Part shown: positions 26,572-36,577 of the stretch, piece by piece
Numbering within the stretch: position 1 is the first letter of the stretch
How the letters are laid out: each line of letters begins with the position of its first letter
Assembly: GCA_943737045.1 (NCBI GenBank)
Contig: CALSFV010000237.1
Coordinates: forward strand, 62,001-126,000
Direction of reading: 5' to 3'
Length of the DNA stretch: 64,000 nucleotides
From: Parapristionchus giblindavisi
Taxonomy: Eukaryota > Nematoda > Chromadorea > Rhabditida > Diplogasteridae
Translations under genes and position numbers: made by a program
Notes under the pieces: model-generated
Database searches by the model: none
Told to the model about the DNA's origin: nothing
The model's input: the letters and a program-made list of their open reading frames with translations, nothing else

Positions 26572-28175
26572 ATGTCAAACTGTAATGCTGTGTTGATTCC
26601 ACAATGCAATAAGTACAAAAGTAGCTTTCACTCTGATAAGACCAAAACAATACCTGAAATGAAAAATTTTCTGCTAAACCCAGCGTGTCATATACCAAAC
26701 GAAAGAGCAAAAAATTCTGAGTATTTTGCACGTTCCCATGTTGAACAACGGCCACTTCAGCCGAATTAACAAAATTGAATTATGCTTTTTTGGCAATAAA
26801 GAATTCGTGTCAAGTTAATATATTATCGAATCTTATCGTAGCATATACCACGTGAAAGAGCAAAAAATTCTGAATAATCTACACTTCAGTTCATGTCAAA
26901 CTGTAATGCTGTGTTGATTCCACAATGCAATAAGTACAAAAGTAGCTTTCACTCTGATAAGACCAAAACAATACCTGAAATGAAAAATTTTCTGCTAAAC
27001 CCAGCGTGTCATATACCAAACGAAAGAGCAATAAATTCTGAGTATTTTGCACGTTCCCATGTTGAACAACGGCCACTTCAGCCGAATTAACAAAATTGAA
27101 TTATGCTTTTTTGGCAATAAAGAATTCGTGTCAAGTTAATATATTATCGAATCTTATCGTAGCATATACCACGTGAAAGAGCAAAAAATTCTGAATAATC
27201 TACACATCAGTTCATGTCAAACTGTAATGCTGTGTTGATTCCACAATGCGATAAGTACAAAAGTAGCTTTCACTCTGATAAGACCAAAACAATACCTGAA
27301 ATGAAAAATTTTCTGCTAAACCCAGCGTGTCATATACCAAACGAAAGAGCAAAAAATTCTGAGGATTTTGCACGTTCCCATGTTGAACAACGGCCACTTC
27401 AGCCGAATTAACAAAATTGAATTATGCTTTTTTGGCAATAAAGAATTCGTGTCAAGTTAATATATTATCGAATCTTATCGTAGCATATACCACGTGAAAG
27501 AGCAAAAATTCTGAATAATCTACACTTCAGTTCATGTCAAACTGTAATGCTGTGTTGATTCCACAATGCAATAAGTACAAAAGTAGCTTTCACTCTGATA
27601 AGACCAAAACAATACCTGAAATGAAAAATTTTCTGCTAAACCCAGAATGTCATATACCAAACGAAAGAGCAAAAAATTCTGAGTATTTTGCACGTTCCCA
27701 TGTTGAACAACGGCCACTTCAGCCGAATTAACAAAATTGAATTATGCTTTTTTGGCAATAAAGAATTCGTGTCAAGTTAATATATTATCGAATCTTATCG
27801 TAGCATATACCACGTGAAAGAGCAAAAAATTCTGAATAATCTACACTTCAGTTCATGTCAAACTGTAATGCTGTGTTGATTCCACAATGCAATAAGTACA
27901 AAAGTAGCTTTCACTCTGATAAGACCAAAACAATACCTGAAATGAAAAATTTTCTGCTAAACCCAGCGTGTCATATACCAAACGAAAGAGCAATAAATTC
28001 TGAGTATTTTGCACGTTCCCATGTTGAACAACGGCCACTTCAGCCGAATTAACAAAATTGAATTATGCTTTTTTGGCAATAAAGAATTCGTGTCAAGTTA
28101 ATATATTATCGAATCTTATCGTAGCATATACCACGTGAAAGAGCAAAAAATTCTGAATAATCTACACTTCAGTTC
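26572..28175 (+). repeat. Higher-order word alpha (N-I-D-E-I), copy 5
   Basis: 1604 bp. Its D unit at 27214 has the GCGATAAG change otherwise seen only in copy 1. Together with the following beta copy it duplicates 10208-13095 at a distance of 16364 bp. Confidence 0.85.
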
Positions 28176-29459
28176 ATGTCAAACTGTAATGCTGTGTTGA
28201 TTCCACAATGCAATAAGTACAAAAGTAGCTTTCACTCTGATAAGACCAAAACAATACCTGAAATGAAAAATTTTCTGCTAAACCCAGCGTGTCATATACC
28301 AAACGAAAGAGCAAAAAATTCTGAGTATTTTGCACGTTCCCATGTTGAACAACGGCCACTTCAGCCGAATTAACAAAATTGAATTATGCTTTTTTGGCAA
28401 TAAAGAATTCGTGTCAAGTTAATATATTATCGAATCTTATCGTAGCATATACCACGTGAAAGAGCAAAAAATTCTGAATAATCTACACTTCAGTTCATGT
28501 CAAACTGTAATGCTGTGTTGATTCCACAATGCAATAAGTACAAAAGTAGCTTTCACTCTGATAAGACCAAAACAATACCTGAAATGAAAAATTTTCTGCT
28601 AAACCCAGCGTGTCATATACCAAACGAAAGAGCAATAAATTCTGAGTATTTTGCACGTTCCCATGTTGAACAACGGCCACTTCAGCCGAATTAACAAAAT
28701 TGAATTATGCTTTTTTGGCAATAAAGAATTCGTGTCAAGTTAATATATTATCGAATCTTATCGTAGCATATACCACGTGAAAGAGCAAAAAATTCTGAAT
28801 AATCTACACATCAGTTCATGTCAAACTGTAATGCTGTGTTGATTCCACAATGCAATAAGTACAAAAGTAGCTTTCACTCTGATAAGACCAAAACAATACC
28901 TGAAATGAAAAATTTTCTGCTAAACCCAGCGTGTCATATACCAAACGAAAGAGCAATAAATTCTGAGTATTTTGCACGTTCCCATGTTGAACAACGGCCA
29001 CTTCAGCCGAATTAACAAAATTGAATTATGCTTTTTTGGCAATAAAGAATTCGTGTCAAGTTAATATATTATCGAATCTTATCGTAGCATATACCACGTG
29101 AAAGAGCAAAAAATTCTGAATAATCTACACTTCAGTTCATGTCAAACTGTAATGCTGTGTTGATTCCACAATGCAATAAGTACAAAAGTAGCTTTCACTC
29201 TGATAAGAACAAAACAATACCTGAAATGAAAAAATTTCTGCTAAACCCAGCATGTCATATACCAAACGAAAGAGCAAAAAATTCTGAGTATTTTGCACGT
29301 TCCCATGTTGAACAACGGCCACTTCAGCCGAATTAACAAAATTGAATTATGCTTTTTTGGCAATAAAGAATTCGTGTCAAGTTAATATATTATCGAATCT
29401 TATCGTAGCATATACCACGTGAAAGAGCAAAAAATTCTGAATAATCTACACTTCAGTTC
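28176..29459 (+). repeat. Higher-order word beta (N-I-I-K), copy 5
   Basis: Last full beta word. Beyond it the regular words stop: an I monomer at 29460 with GAAAAACGG is followed by monomers that carry increasing numbers of private changes up to the transposon. Confidence 0.85.
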
Positions 29460-32400
29460 ATGTCAAACTGTAATGCTGTGTTGATTCCACAATGCAATAA
29501 GTACAAAAGTAGCTTTCACTCTGATAAGACCAAAACAATACCTGAAATGAAAAATTTTCTGCTAAACCCAGCGTGTCATATACCAAACGAAAGAGCAATA
29601 AATTCTGAGTATTTTGCACGTTCCCATGTTGAAAAACGGCCACTTCAGCCGAATTAACAAAATTGAATTATGCTTTTTTGGCAATAAAGAATTCGTGTCA
29701 AGTTAATATATTATCGAATCTTATCGTAGCATATACCACGTGAAAGAGCAAAAAATTCTGAATAATCTACACATCAGTTCATGTCAAACTGTAATGCTGT
29801 GTTGATTCCACAATGCAATAAGTACAAAAGTAGCTTTCACTCTGATAAGACCAAAACAATACCTGAAATGAAAAATTTTCTGCTAAACCCAGCGTGTCAT
29901 ATACCAAACGAAAGAGCAAAAAATTCTGAGTATTTTGCACGTTCCCATGTTGAACAACGGCCACTTCAGCCGAATTAACAAAATTGAATTATGCTTTTTT
30001 GGCAATAAAGAATTCGTGTCAAGTTAATATATTATCGAATCTTATCGTAGCATATACCACGTGAAAGAGCAAAAAATTCTGAATAATCTACACTTCAGTT
30101 CATGTCAAACTGTAATGCTGTGTTGATTCCACAATGCAATAAGTACAAAAGTAGCTTTCACTCTGATAAGACCAAAACAATACCTGAAATGAAAAAATTT
30201 CTGCTAAACCCAGCATGTCATATACCAAACGAAAGAGCAAAAAATTCTGAGTATTTTGCACGTTCCCATGTTGAACAACGGCCACTTCAGCCGAATTAAC
30301 AAAATTGAATTATGCTTTTTTGGCAATAAAGAATTCGTGTCAAGTTAATATATTATCGAATCTTATCGTAGCATATACCAGGTGAAAGAGGAAAAAATTC
30401 TGAATAATCTACACTTCAGTTCATGTCAAACTGTAATGCTGTGTTGATTCCACAATGCAATAAGTACAAAAGTAGCTTTCACTCTGATAAGACCAAAACA
30501 ATACCTGAAATGAAAAATTTTCTGCTAAACCCAGCATGTCATATACCAAACGAAAGAGCAAAAAATTCTGAGTATTTTGCATGTTCCCATGTTGAACAAC
30601 GGCCACTTCAGCCGAATTAACAAAATTGAATTATGCTTTTTTGGCAATAAAGAATTCGTGTCAAGTTAATATATTATCGAATCTTATCGTAGCATATACC
30701 ACGTGAAAGAGCAAAAAATTCTGAATAATCTACAATTCAGTTCATGTCAAACTGTAATGCTGTGTTGATTCCACAATGCAATAAGTACAAAAGTAGCTTT
30801 CACTCTGATAAAACCAAAACAATACCTGAGATGAAAAATTTTCTGCTAAACCCAGCGTGTCATATACCAAACGAAAGAGCAAAAAATTCTGAGTATTTTG
30901 CACATTCCCATGTTGAACAACGGCCACTTCAGCCGAATTAACAAAATTGAATTATGCTTTTTTGGCAATAAAGAATTCGTGTCAAGTTAATATATTATCG
31001 AATCTTATCGTAGCATATACCACGTGAAAGAGCAAAAAATTCTGAATTATCTACACTTCAGTTCATGTCAAACTGTAATGCTGTGTTGATTCCACAATGC
31101 AATAAGTACAAAAGTAGCTTTCACTCTGATAAGACCAAAACAATACCTGAAATGAAAAATTTTCTGCTAAACCCAGCGTGTCATATACCAAACGAAAGAG
31201 CAAAAAATTCTGACTATTTTGCACGTTCCCATGTTGAACAACGGCCACTTCAGCCGAATTAACAAAATTGAATTATGCTTTTTTGGCAATAAAGAATTCG
31301 TGTCAAGTTAATATATTATCGAATCTTATCGTAGCATATACCACGTGAAAGAGCAAAAAATTCTGAATAATCTACACTTCAGTTCATGTCAAACTGTAAT
31401 GCTGTGTTGATTCCACAATGCAATAAGTACAAAAGTAGCTTTCACTCTGATAAGACCAAAACAATACCTGAAATGAAAAATTTTCTGCTAAACCCAGCAT
31501 GTCATATACCAAACGAAAGAGCAAAAAATTCTGAGTATTTTGCACGTTCCCATGTTGAACAACGGCCACTTCAGCCGAATTAACAAAATTGAATTATGCT
31601 TTTTTGGCAATAAAGAATTCGTGTCAAGTTAATATATTATCGAATCTTATCGTAGCATATACCACGTGAAAGAGCAAAAAATTCTGAATAATCTACACTT
31701 CAGTTCATGTCAAACTGTAATGCTGTGTTGATTCCACAATGCAATAAGTACAAAAGTAGCTTTCACTCTGATAAGACCAAAACAATACCTGAAATGAAAA
31801 ATTTTCTGCTAAACCCAGCGTGTCATATACCAAACGAAAGAGCAATAAATTCTGAGTATTTTGCACGTTCCCATGTTGAACAACGGCCACTTCAGCCGAA
31901 TTAACAAAATTGAATTATGCTTTTTTGGCAATAAAGAATTCGTGTCAAGTTAATATATTATCGAATCTTATCGTAGCATATACCACGTGAAAGAGCAAAA
32001 AATTCTGAATAATCTACACTTCAGTTCATGTCAAACTGTAATGCTGTGTTGATTCCACAATGCAATAAGTACAAAAGTAGCTTTCACTCTGATAAGACCA
32101 AAACAATACCTGAAATGAAAAATTTTCTGCTAAACCCAGCGTGTCATATACCAAACGAAAGAGCAATAAATTCTGAGTATTTTGCACGTTCCCATGTTGA
32201 ACAACGGCCACTTCAGCCGAATTAACAAAATTGAATTATGCTTTTTTGGCAATAAAGAATTCGTGTCAAGTTAATATATTATCGAATCTTATCGTAGCAT
32301 ATACCACGTGAAAGAGCAAAAAATTCTGAATAATCTACACTTCAGTTCATGTCAAACTGTAATGCTGTGTTGATTCCACAATGCAATAAGTACAAAAGTA

Positions 32401-33237
32401 GCTTTCACTCTGATAAGACCAAAACAATACCTGAAATGAAAAATTTTCTGCTAAACCCAGCATGTCATATACCAAACGAAAGAGCAAAAAATTCTGAGTA
32501 TTTTGCACGTTCCCATGTTGAACAACGGCCACTTCAGCCGAATTAACAAAATTGAATTATGCTTTTTTGGCAATAAAGAATTCGTGTCAAGTTAATATAT
32601 TATCGAATTTTATCGTAGCATATACCACGTGAAAGAGCAAAAAATTCTGAATAATCTACACTTAAGTTCATGTCAAACTGTAATGCTGTGTTGATTCCAC
32701 AATGCAATAAGTACAAAAGTAGCTTTCACTCTGATAAGACCAAAACAATACCTGAAATGAAAAATTTTCTGCTAAACCCAGCATGTCATATACCAAACGA
32801 AAGAGCAAAAAATTCTGAGTATTTTGCACGTTCCCATGTTGAACAACGGCCACTTCAGCCGAATTAACAAAATTGAATTATGCTTTTTTGGCAATAAAGA
32901 ATTCGTGTCAAGTTAATATATTATCGAATTTTATCGTAGCATATACCACGTGAAAGAGCAAAAAATTCTGAATAATCTACACTTAAGTTCATGTCAAACT
33001 GTAATGCTGTGTTGATTCCACAATGCAATAAGTACAAAAGTAGCTTTCACTCTGATAAGACCAAAACAATACCTGAAATGAAAAATTTTCTGCTAAACCC
33101 AGCGTGTCATATACCAAACGAAAGAGCAAAAAATTCTGAGTATTTTGCACATTCCCATGTTGAACAACGGCCACTTCAGCCGAATTCACAAAATTGAATT
33201 ATGCTTTTTTGGCAATAAAGAATTCGTGTCAAGTTAA
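29460..33237 (+). repeat. Left transposon-flanking zone with private substitutions
   Basis: About 12 monomers that do not form the alpha or beta words. Many changes occur once or twice only: CCAGGTGAAAGAGGAAAA (near 30379), GCATGTTCC (30423 unit), ACAATTCAG, AAAACCAAAAC and GAGATG (30744 unit), GAATTATC and GACTAT (31065 unit), GAATTTT (near 32605 and 32926), CTTAAG (32661, 32982), and GAATTCAC at 33182, which destroys the monomer's other TTAA. The left array ends in mid-monomer at the TTAA that the transposon duplicated. Confidence 0.8.
33234..33237 (+). repeat. Left TTAA target-site duplication
   Basis: The satellite reads AAGTTAA and then breaks into GAGGCATG. The same TTAA is found at the far end of the element, followed by TATATTATCG, which is exactly how an intact monomer continues. 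Confidence 0.95.
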
Positions 33238-34128
33238 GAGGCATGCTCCGTAAGACTCGATCATAGTGACCACCCCCCGGACGCGAGCGCTAGCAATGAG
33301 AACTGGGAGTCCATACTTGGGTGTTAGGAGGGTCATCGGCCCTTATTACACAATACAGCTAAAATTTCCTGTTTGTGCCCTCAGGCTATTAAAAAAATTA
33401 ATTTCAAAATTTAAAAAAAAAAAATCATAATTTTTCAAATTGTTGAGATAAATTCCATATATCATTCGCGAAGCGTCTAGGGTGCACAGACCTTGCTAAT
33501 TCACTATTAGCATCGAACGTGCGTTGATTCCTAAACCACTTTTTTGACCCAAAATTTTGGTTTTTTCGGACAAATCATCCCTTGTTATAATTTGCTCCAG
33601 AGTTTTTCGACCAGGTATTGTAGCCTAAGCAATTCTGCATTGATTTCACTTAAAACTGGGATCTTTCCGATAGACCCAGTTCTCGAATTTTTCGATCGAA
33701 GTTCCGTCATCGATGGTTTTCCCGAACAAATGCTGTATTTTCCAAACGATTGGTGCGGAATTGTGGTCTACATGAAGTTCCGAGGTGAGACTAGTAAAAT
33801 GACACAAGAAGCCCATCACTTGGATCAATTTGAAAAATTCGATTTTCACGACCCGGGGGTCATGGTCTGAAAATTTCAAAATTTCTCAAGTTTGAAATGT
33901 TTTCATTTATGTGGCTTATTGTGAAGTACTAATTATGTGAATAATATTCAGCCAATGCTCAATGGCTGATCTCTCCTTTCAACCATTTTTTCGAAAATTT
34001 TCATTCTGATGGCGTGCGAAAAATCAGAATTGCGTTTGAATCAGTTCCCAACTTGCTTTCTGTAACACTCAGCCATAGTACTTTGCAATGTACATAATCA
34101 ATATGAAAATCGTTTATTTTCGAAAATT
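33238..34128 (+). repeat. Left arm of the foldback element (891 bp)
   Basis: Inverted copy of 34334-35215, high identity by eye, ending at CGAAAATT. It is 9 bp longer than the right arm, which matches an extra TCATAGTGA near 33262-33270. Near the end is a GC-rich stretch (CCACCCCCCGGACGCGAGCG). The outermost 16 bp match the other end poorly (11 of 16). The arm contains an open frame at 33544-33870, but it has only a TTG start and no recognisable domain, so I do not call it a gene. Confidence 0.9.
33847..33864. repeat. Near-palindrome CACGACCCGGGGGTCATG
   Basis: First of three related GC-rich palindromic cores in the element, preceded by ATTCGATTTT. It is slightly imperfect: CACG at one end against CATG at the other. 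Confidence 0.8.
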
Positions 34129-34333
34129 TGTAAAATTCAATTTGAGTGCCTACTTTCACGGCAAATTTCTGAAATATTGCAGTTTTTCGACTTGCATGCT
34201 GCGACAATGAGCAAATGGCAATGACAATGTGCAGTTTCATGATGAGTAAATATAGTAGAACAAAAATCCCGGCATTCGGCTCACTTTTGAAAAATCGATT
34301 TTCATGACCCCGGGGTCATGGCAAAAAAATATG
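34129..34333 (+). other. Central loop of the foldback element (205 bp)
   Basis: The only part of the element not mirrored in the other arm. It contains a perfect 18-bp palindrome at 34303-34320 within a segment resembling part of the arms. A minus-strand open frame of 79 codons (34001-34240) starts in the loop and runs into the left arm. It has no recognisable domain and is probably chance. Confidence 0.85.
34303..34320. repeat. Perfect palindrome CATGACCCCGGGGTCATG
   Basis: An 18-bp sequence identical to its own reverse complement, in the loop, preceded by AATCGATTTT as in the arm copies. It is a third copy outside the inverted-repeat arms, so the motif was duplicated independently of the foldback structure. 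Confidence 0.9.
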
Positions 34334-35215
34334 AATTTTCGAAAATAAACGATTTTCATATTGATTATGTACATTGCAAAGTACTATGGCTGAGTGTTAC
34401 AGAAAGCAAGTTGGGAACTGATTCAAACGCAATTCTGATTTTTCGCACGCCATCAGAATGAAAATTTTCGAAAAAATGGTTGAAAGGAGAGATCAGCCAT
34501 TGAGCATTGGCTGAATATTATTCACATAATTAGTACTTCACAATAAATCACATAAATGAAAACATTTCAAACTTGAGAAATTTTGAAATTTTCGGACCAT
34601 GACCCCCGGGTCATGAAAATCGAAATTTTCAAATTGATTCAAGTGATGGGCTTCTTGTGTCATTTTACTGGTCTCACCTCGGAACTTCATGTAGACCACA
34701 ATTCCGCACCAATCGTTTGGAAAATACAGCATTTGTTCGGGAAAACCATCGATGACGGAACTTCGATCGAAAAATTCGAGAACTGGGTCTATCGGAAAGA
34801 TCCCAGTTTTAAGTGAAATCGATGCAGAATTGCTTAGGCTACAATACCTGGTCGAAAAACTCTGGAGCAAATTATAACAAGGGATGATTTGTCCGAAAAA
34901 ACCAAAATTTTGGGTCAAAAAAGTTGTTTAGGAATCAACGCACGTTCGATGCTAATAGTGAATTAGCAAGGTCTGTGCACCCTAGACGCTTCGCAATTGA
35001 TATATGGAATTTATCTCAACAATTTGAAAAGTTATGATTTTTAAAAAAAAATTTTTGAAATTATTTTTTCTAATAGCCTGAGGGCACAAGCAGGATATTT
35101 CAGCTGTATTGTGTAATAAGGGTCGATGACCCTCCTAACACCCAAGAATGGACTCCCAGTTCTCATTGCTAGCGCTCGCGTCCGGGGGGTGGTCGAGTCT
35201 TAACGACCATCTCTC
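34334..35215 (-). repeat. Right arm of the foldback element (882 bp)
   Basis: Reverse-complement partner of the left arm, starting AATTTTCG and ending CTCTC. Differences from the left arm are scattered single bases and small indels (for example CATTCGCG on the left against CAATTGCG here, and A-run length changes near 35041). The arms have therefore diverged modestly since they were last identical. A mirrored open frame at 34538-34918 is simply the left arm's frame on the other strand. Confidence 0.9.
34598..34615. repeat. Near-palindrome CATGACCCCCGGGTCATG
   Basis: Right-arm counterpart of 33847-33864, followed by AAAATCGAAATTTTC. One position in the centre departs from perfect symmetry. Confidence 0.8.
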
Positions 35216-35219
35216 TTAA
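35216..35219 (+). repeat. Right TTAA target-site duplication
   Basis: TTAA followed by TATATTATCG, which resumes the satellite at the exact base where it was interrupted at 33237. Confidence 0.95.
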
Positions 35220-36577
35220 TATATTATCGAATCTTATCGTAGCATATACCACGTGAAAGAGCAAAAAATTCTGAATAATCTACACTTCAGTTCATGTCAA
35301 ACTGTAATGCTGTGTTGATTCCACAATGCAATAAGTACAAAAGTAGCTTTCACTCTGATAAGACCAAAACAATACCTGAAATGAAAAATTTTCTGCTAAA
35401 CCCAGCGTGTCATATACCAAACGAAAGAGCAAAAAATACTGAGTATTTTGCACGTTCCCATGTTGAACAACGGCCACTTCAGCCGAATTAACAAAATTGA
35501 ATTATGCTTTTTTGGCAATAAAGAATTCGTGTCAAGTTAATATATTATCGAATCTTATCGTAGCATATACCACGTGAAAGAGCAAAAAATTCTGAATAAT
35601 CTACACTTCAGTTCATGTCAAACTGTAATGCTGTGTTGATTCCACAATGCAATAAGTACAAAAGTAGCTTTCACTCTGATAAGACCAAAACAATACCTGA
35701 AATGAAAAATTTTCTGCTAAACCCAACGTGTCATATACCAAACGAAAGAGCAAAAAATTCTAAGTATTTTGCACGTTCCCATGTTGAACAACGGCCACTT
35801 CAGCCGAATTAACAAAATTGAATTATGCTTTTTTGGCAATAAAGAATTCGTGTCAAGTTAATATATTATCGAATCTTATCGTAGCATATACCACGTGAAA
35901 GAGCAAAAAATTCTGAATAATCTACACTTAAGTTCATGTCAAACTGTAATGCTGTGTTGATTCCACAATGCAATAAGTACAAAAGTAGCTTTCACTCTGA
36001 TAAGACCAAAACAATACCTGAAATGAAAAATTTTCTGCTAAACCCAGCGTGTCATATACCAAACGAAAGAGCAAAAAATTCTGAGTATTTTGCACGTTCC
36101 CATGTTGAACAACGGCCACTTCAGCCGAATTAACAAAATTGAATTATGCTTTTTTGGCAATAAAGAATTCGTGTCAAGTTAATATATTATCGAATCTTAT
36201 CGTAGCATATACCACGTGAAAGAGCAAAAAATTCTGAATAATCTACACTTCAGTTCATGTCAAACTGTAATGCTGTGTTGATTCCACAATGCAATAAGTA
36301 CAAAAGTAGCTTTCACTCTGATAAGACCAAAACAATACCTGAAATGAAAAATTTTCTGCTAAACCCAGCGTGTCATATACCAAACGAAAGAGCAAAAAAT
36401 TCTAAGTATTTTGCACGTTCCCATGTTGAACAACGGCCACTTCAGCCGAATTAACAAAATTGAATTATGCTTTTTTGGCAATAAAGAATTCGTGTCAAGT
36501 TAATATATTATCGAATCTTATCGTAGCATATACCACGTGAAAGAGCAAAAAATTCTGAATAATCTACACTTCAGTTC
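35220..36577 (+). repeat. Right transposon-flanking zone with private substitutions
   Basis: The remainder of the split monomer plus four units with rare changes: AATACTGAG (35294 unit), CCCAACGTG with TCTAAGTAT (35615 unit), CTTAAG near 35927, and TCTAAGTAT again (36257 unit). CTTAAG is shared with the last two units on the left side of the element, as expected if both sides were one neighbourhood before the insertion. Confidence 0.75.

Larger units (their letters stand above)
1..33237 (+). repeat. 321-bp satellite array, left part (about 103.5 monomers)
   Basis: Uninterrupted head-to-tail array of a 321-bp AT-rich unit. The landmark ATGTCAAACTG recurs at 258, 579, 900, 1221 and so on, every 321 bp, to 32991. 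The only spacing changes are a few 320-bp units where an A6 run is A5. All units are on the same strand. Neighbouring monomers usually differ at a handful of positions, so the array is homogenised, and the variants fall into a few recurring subtypes. The window opens inside a monomer, so the array extends beyond base 1. No family name is recognised. The role (centromeric, pericentromeric or subtelomeric) cannot be read from sequence alone. Confidence 0.98.
33238..35215. mobile_element. Non-autonomous foldback DNA transposon, TTAA target site
   Basis: A 1978-bp insertion with no similarity to the satellite. It begins GAGGCATG and ends CATCTCTC, so both outer ends are GAG when read inwards. It is flanked by TTAA on both sides. 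The next satellite landmark falls at 35294, exactly 1978+4 bp later than expected from the array period, which proves a clean insertion with a 4-bp duplication. The two halves are near-complete inverted copies around a 205-bp loop. I see no transposase: no long frame and no recognisable DDE-type domain. TTAA duplications are known for piggyBac, whose ends usually begin CCC; from memory the Sola3 group combines TTAA with GAG-type ends and fits better. Family assignment is inference. Confidence 0.9.

Noticed and set aside
33544..33870. 108-codon open frame in the left arm, mirrored as a 126-codon frame at 34538-34918, as a transposase fragment
   Set aside because: It starts at TTG, matches no transposase motif that I can recognise, and exists twice only because the arms are inverted copies. 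The antisense 77-codon frame over the same bases is equally unsupported.
34001..34240. 79-codon minus-strand frame spanning loop and left arm
   Set aside because: Short, AT-rich, no domain or signal that I recognise, and it depends on the loop/arm junction. Chance is the simpler explanation.
33238..35215. LTR retrotransposon or LINE insertion
   Set aside because: The long repeats are inverted rather than direct, there is no poly(A) tail at one end, no reverse transcriptase, and the duplication is exactly TTAA.
33238..35215. Satellite inversion or assembly join instead of a transposon
   Set aside because: The satellite keeps the same orientation and exact phase on both sides, and the inserted sequence has no satellite similarity. 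Clean TTAA flanks support transposition.
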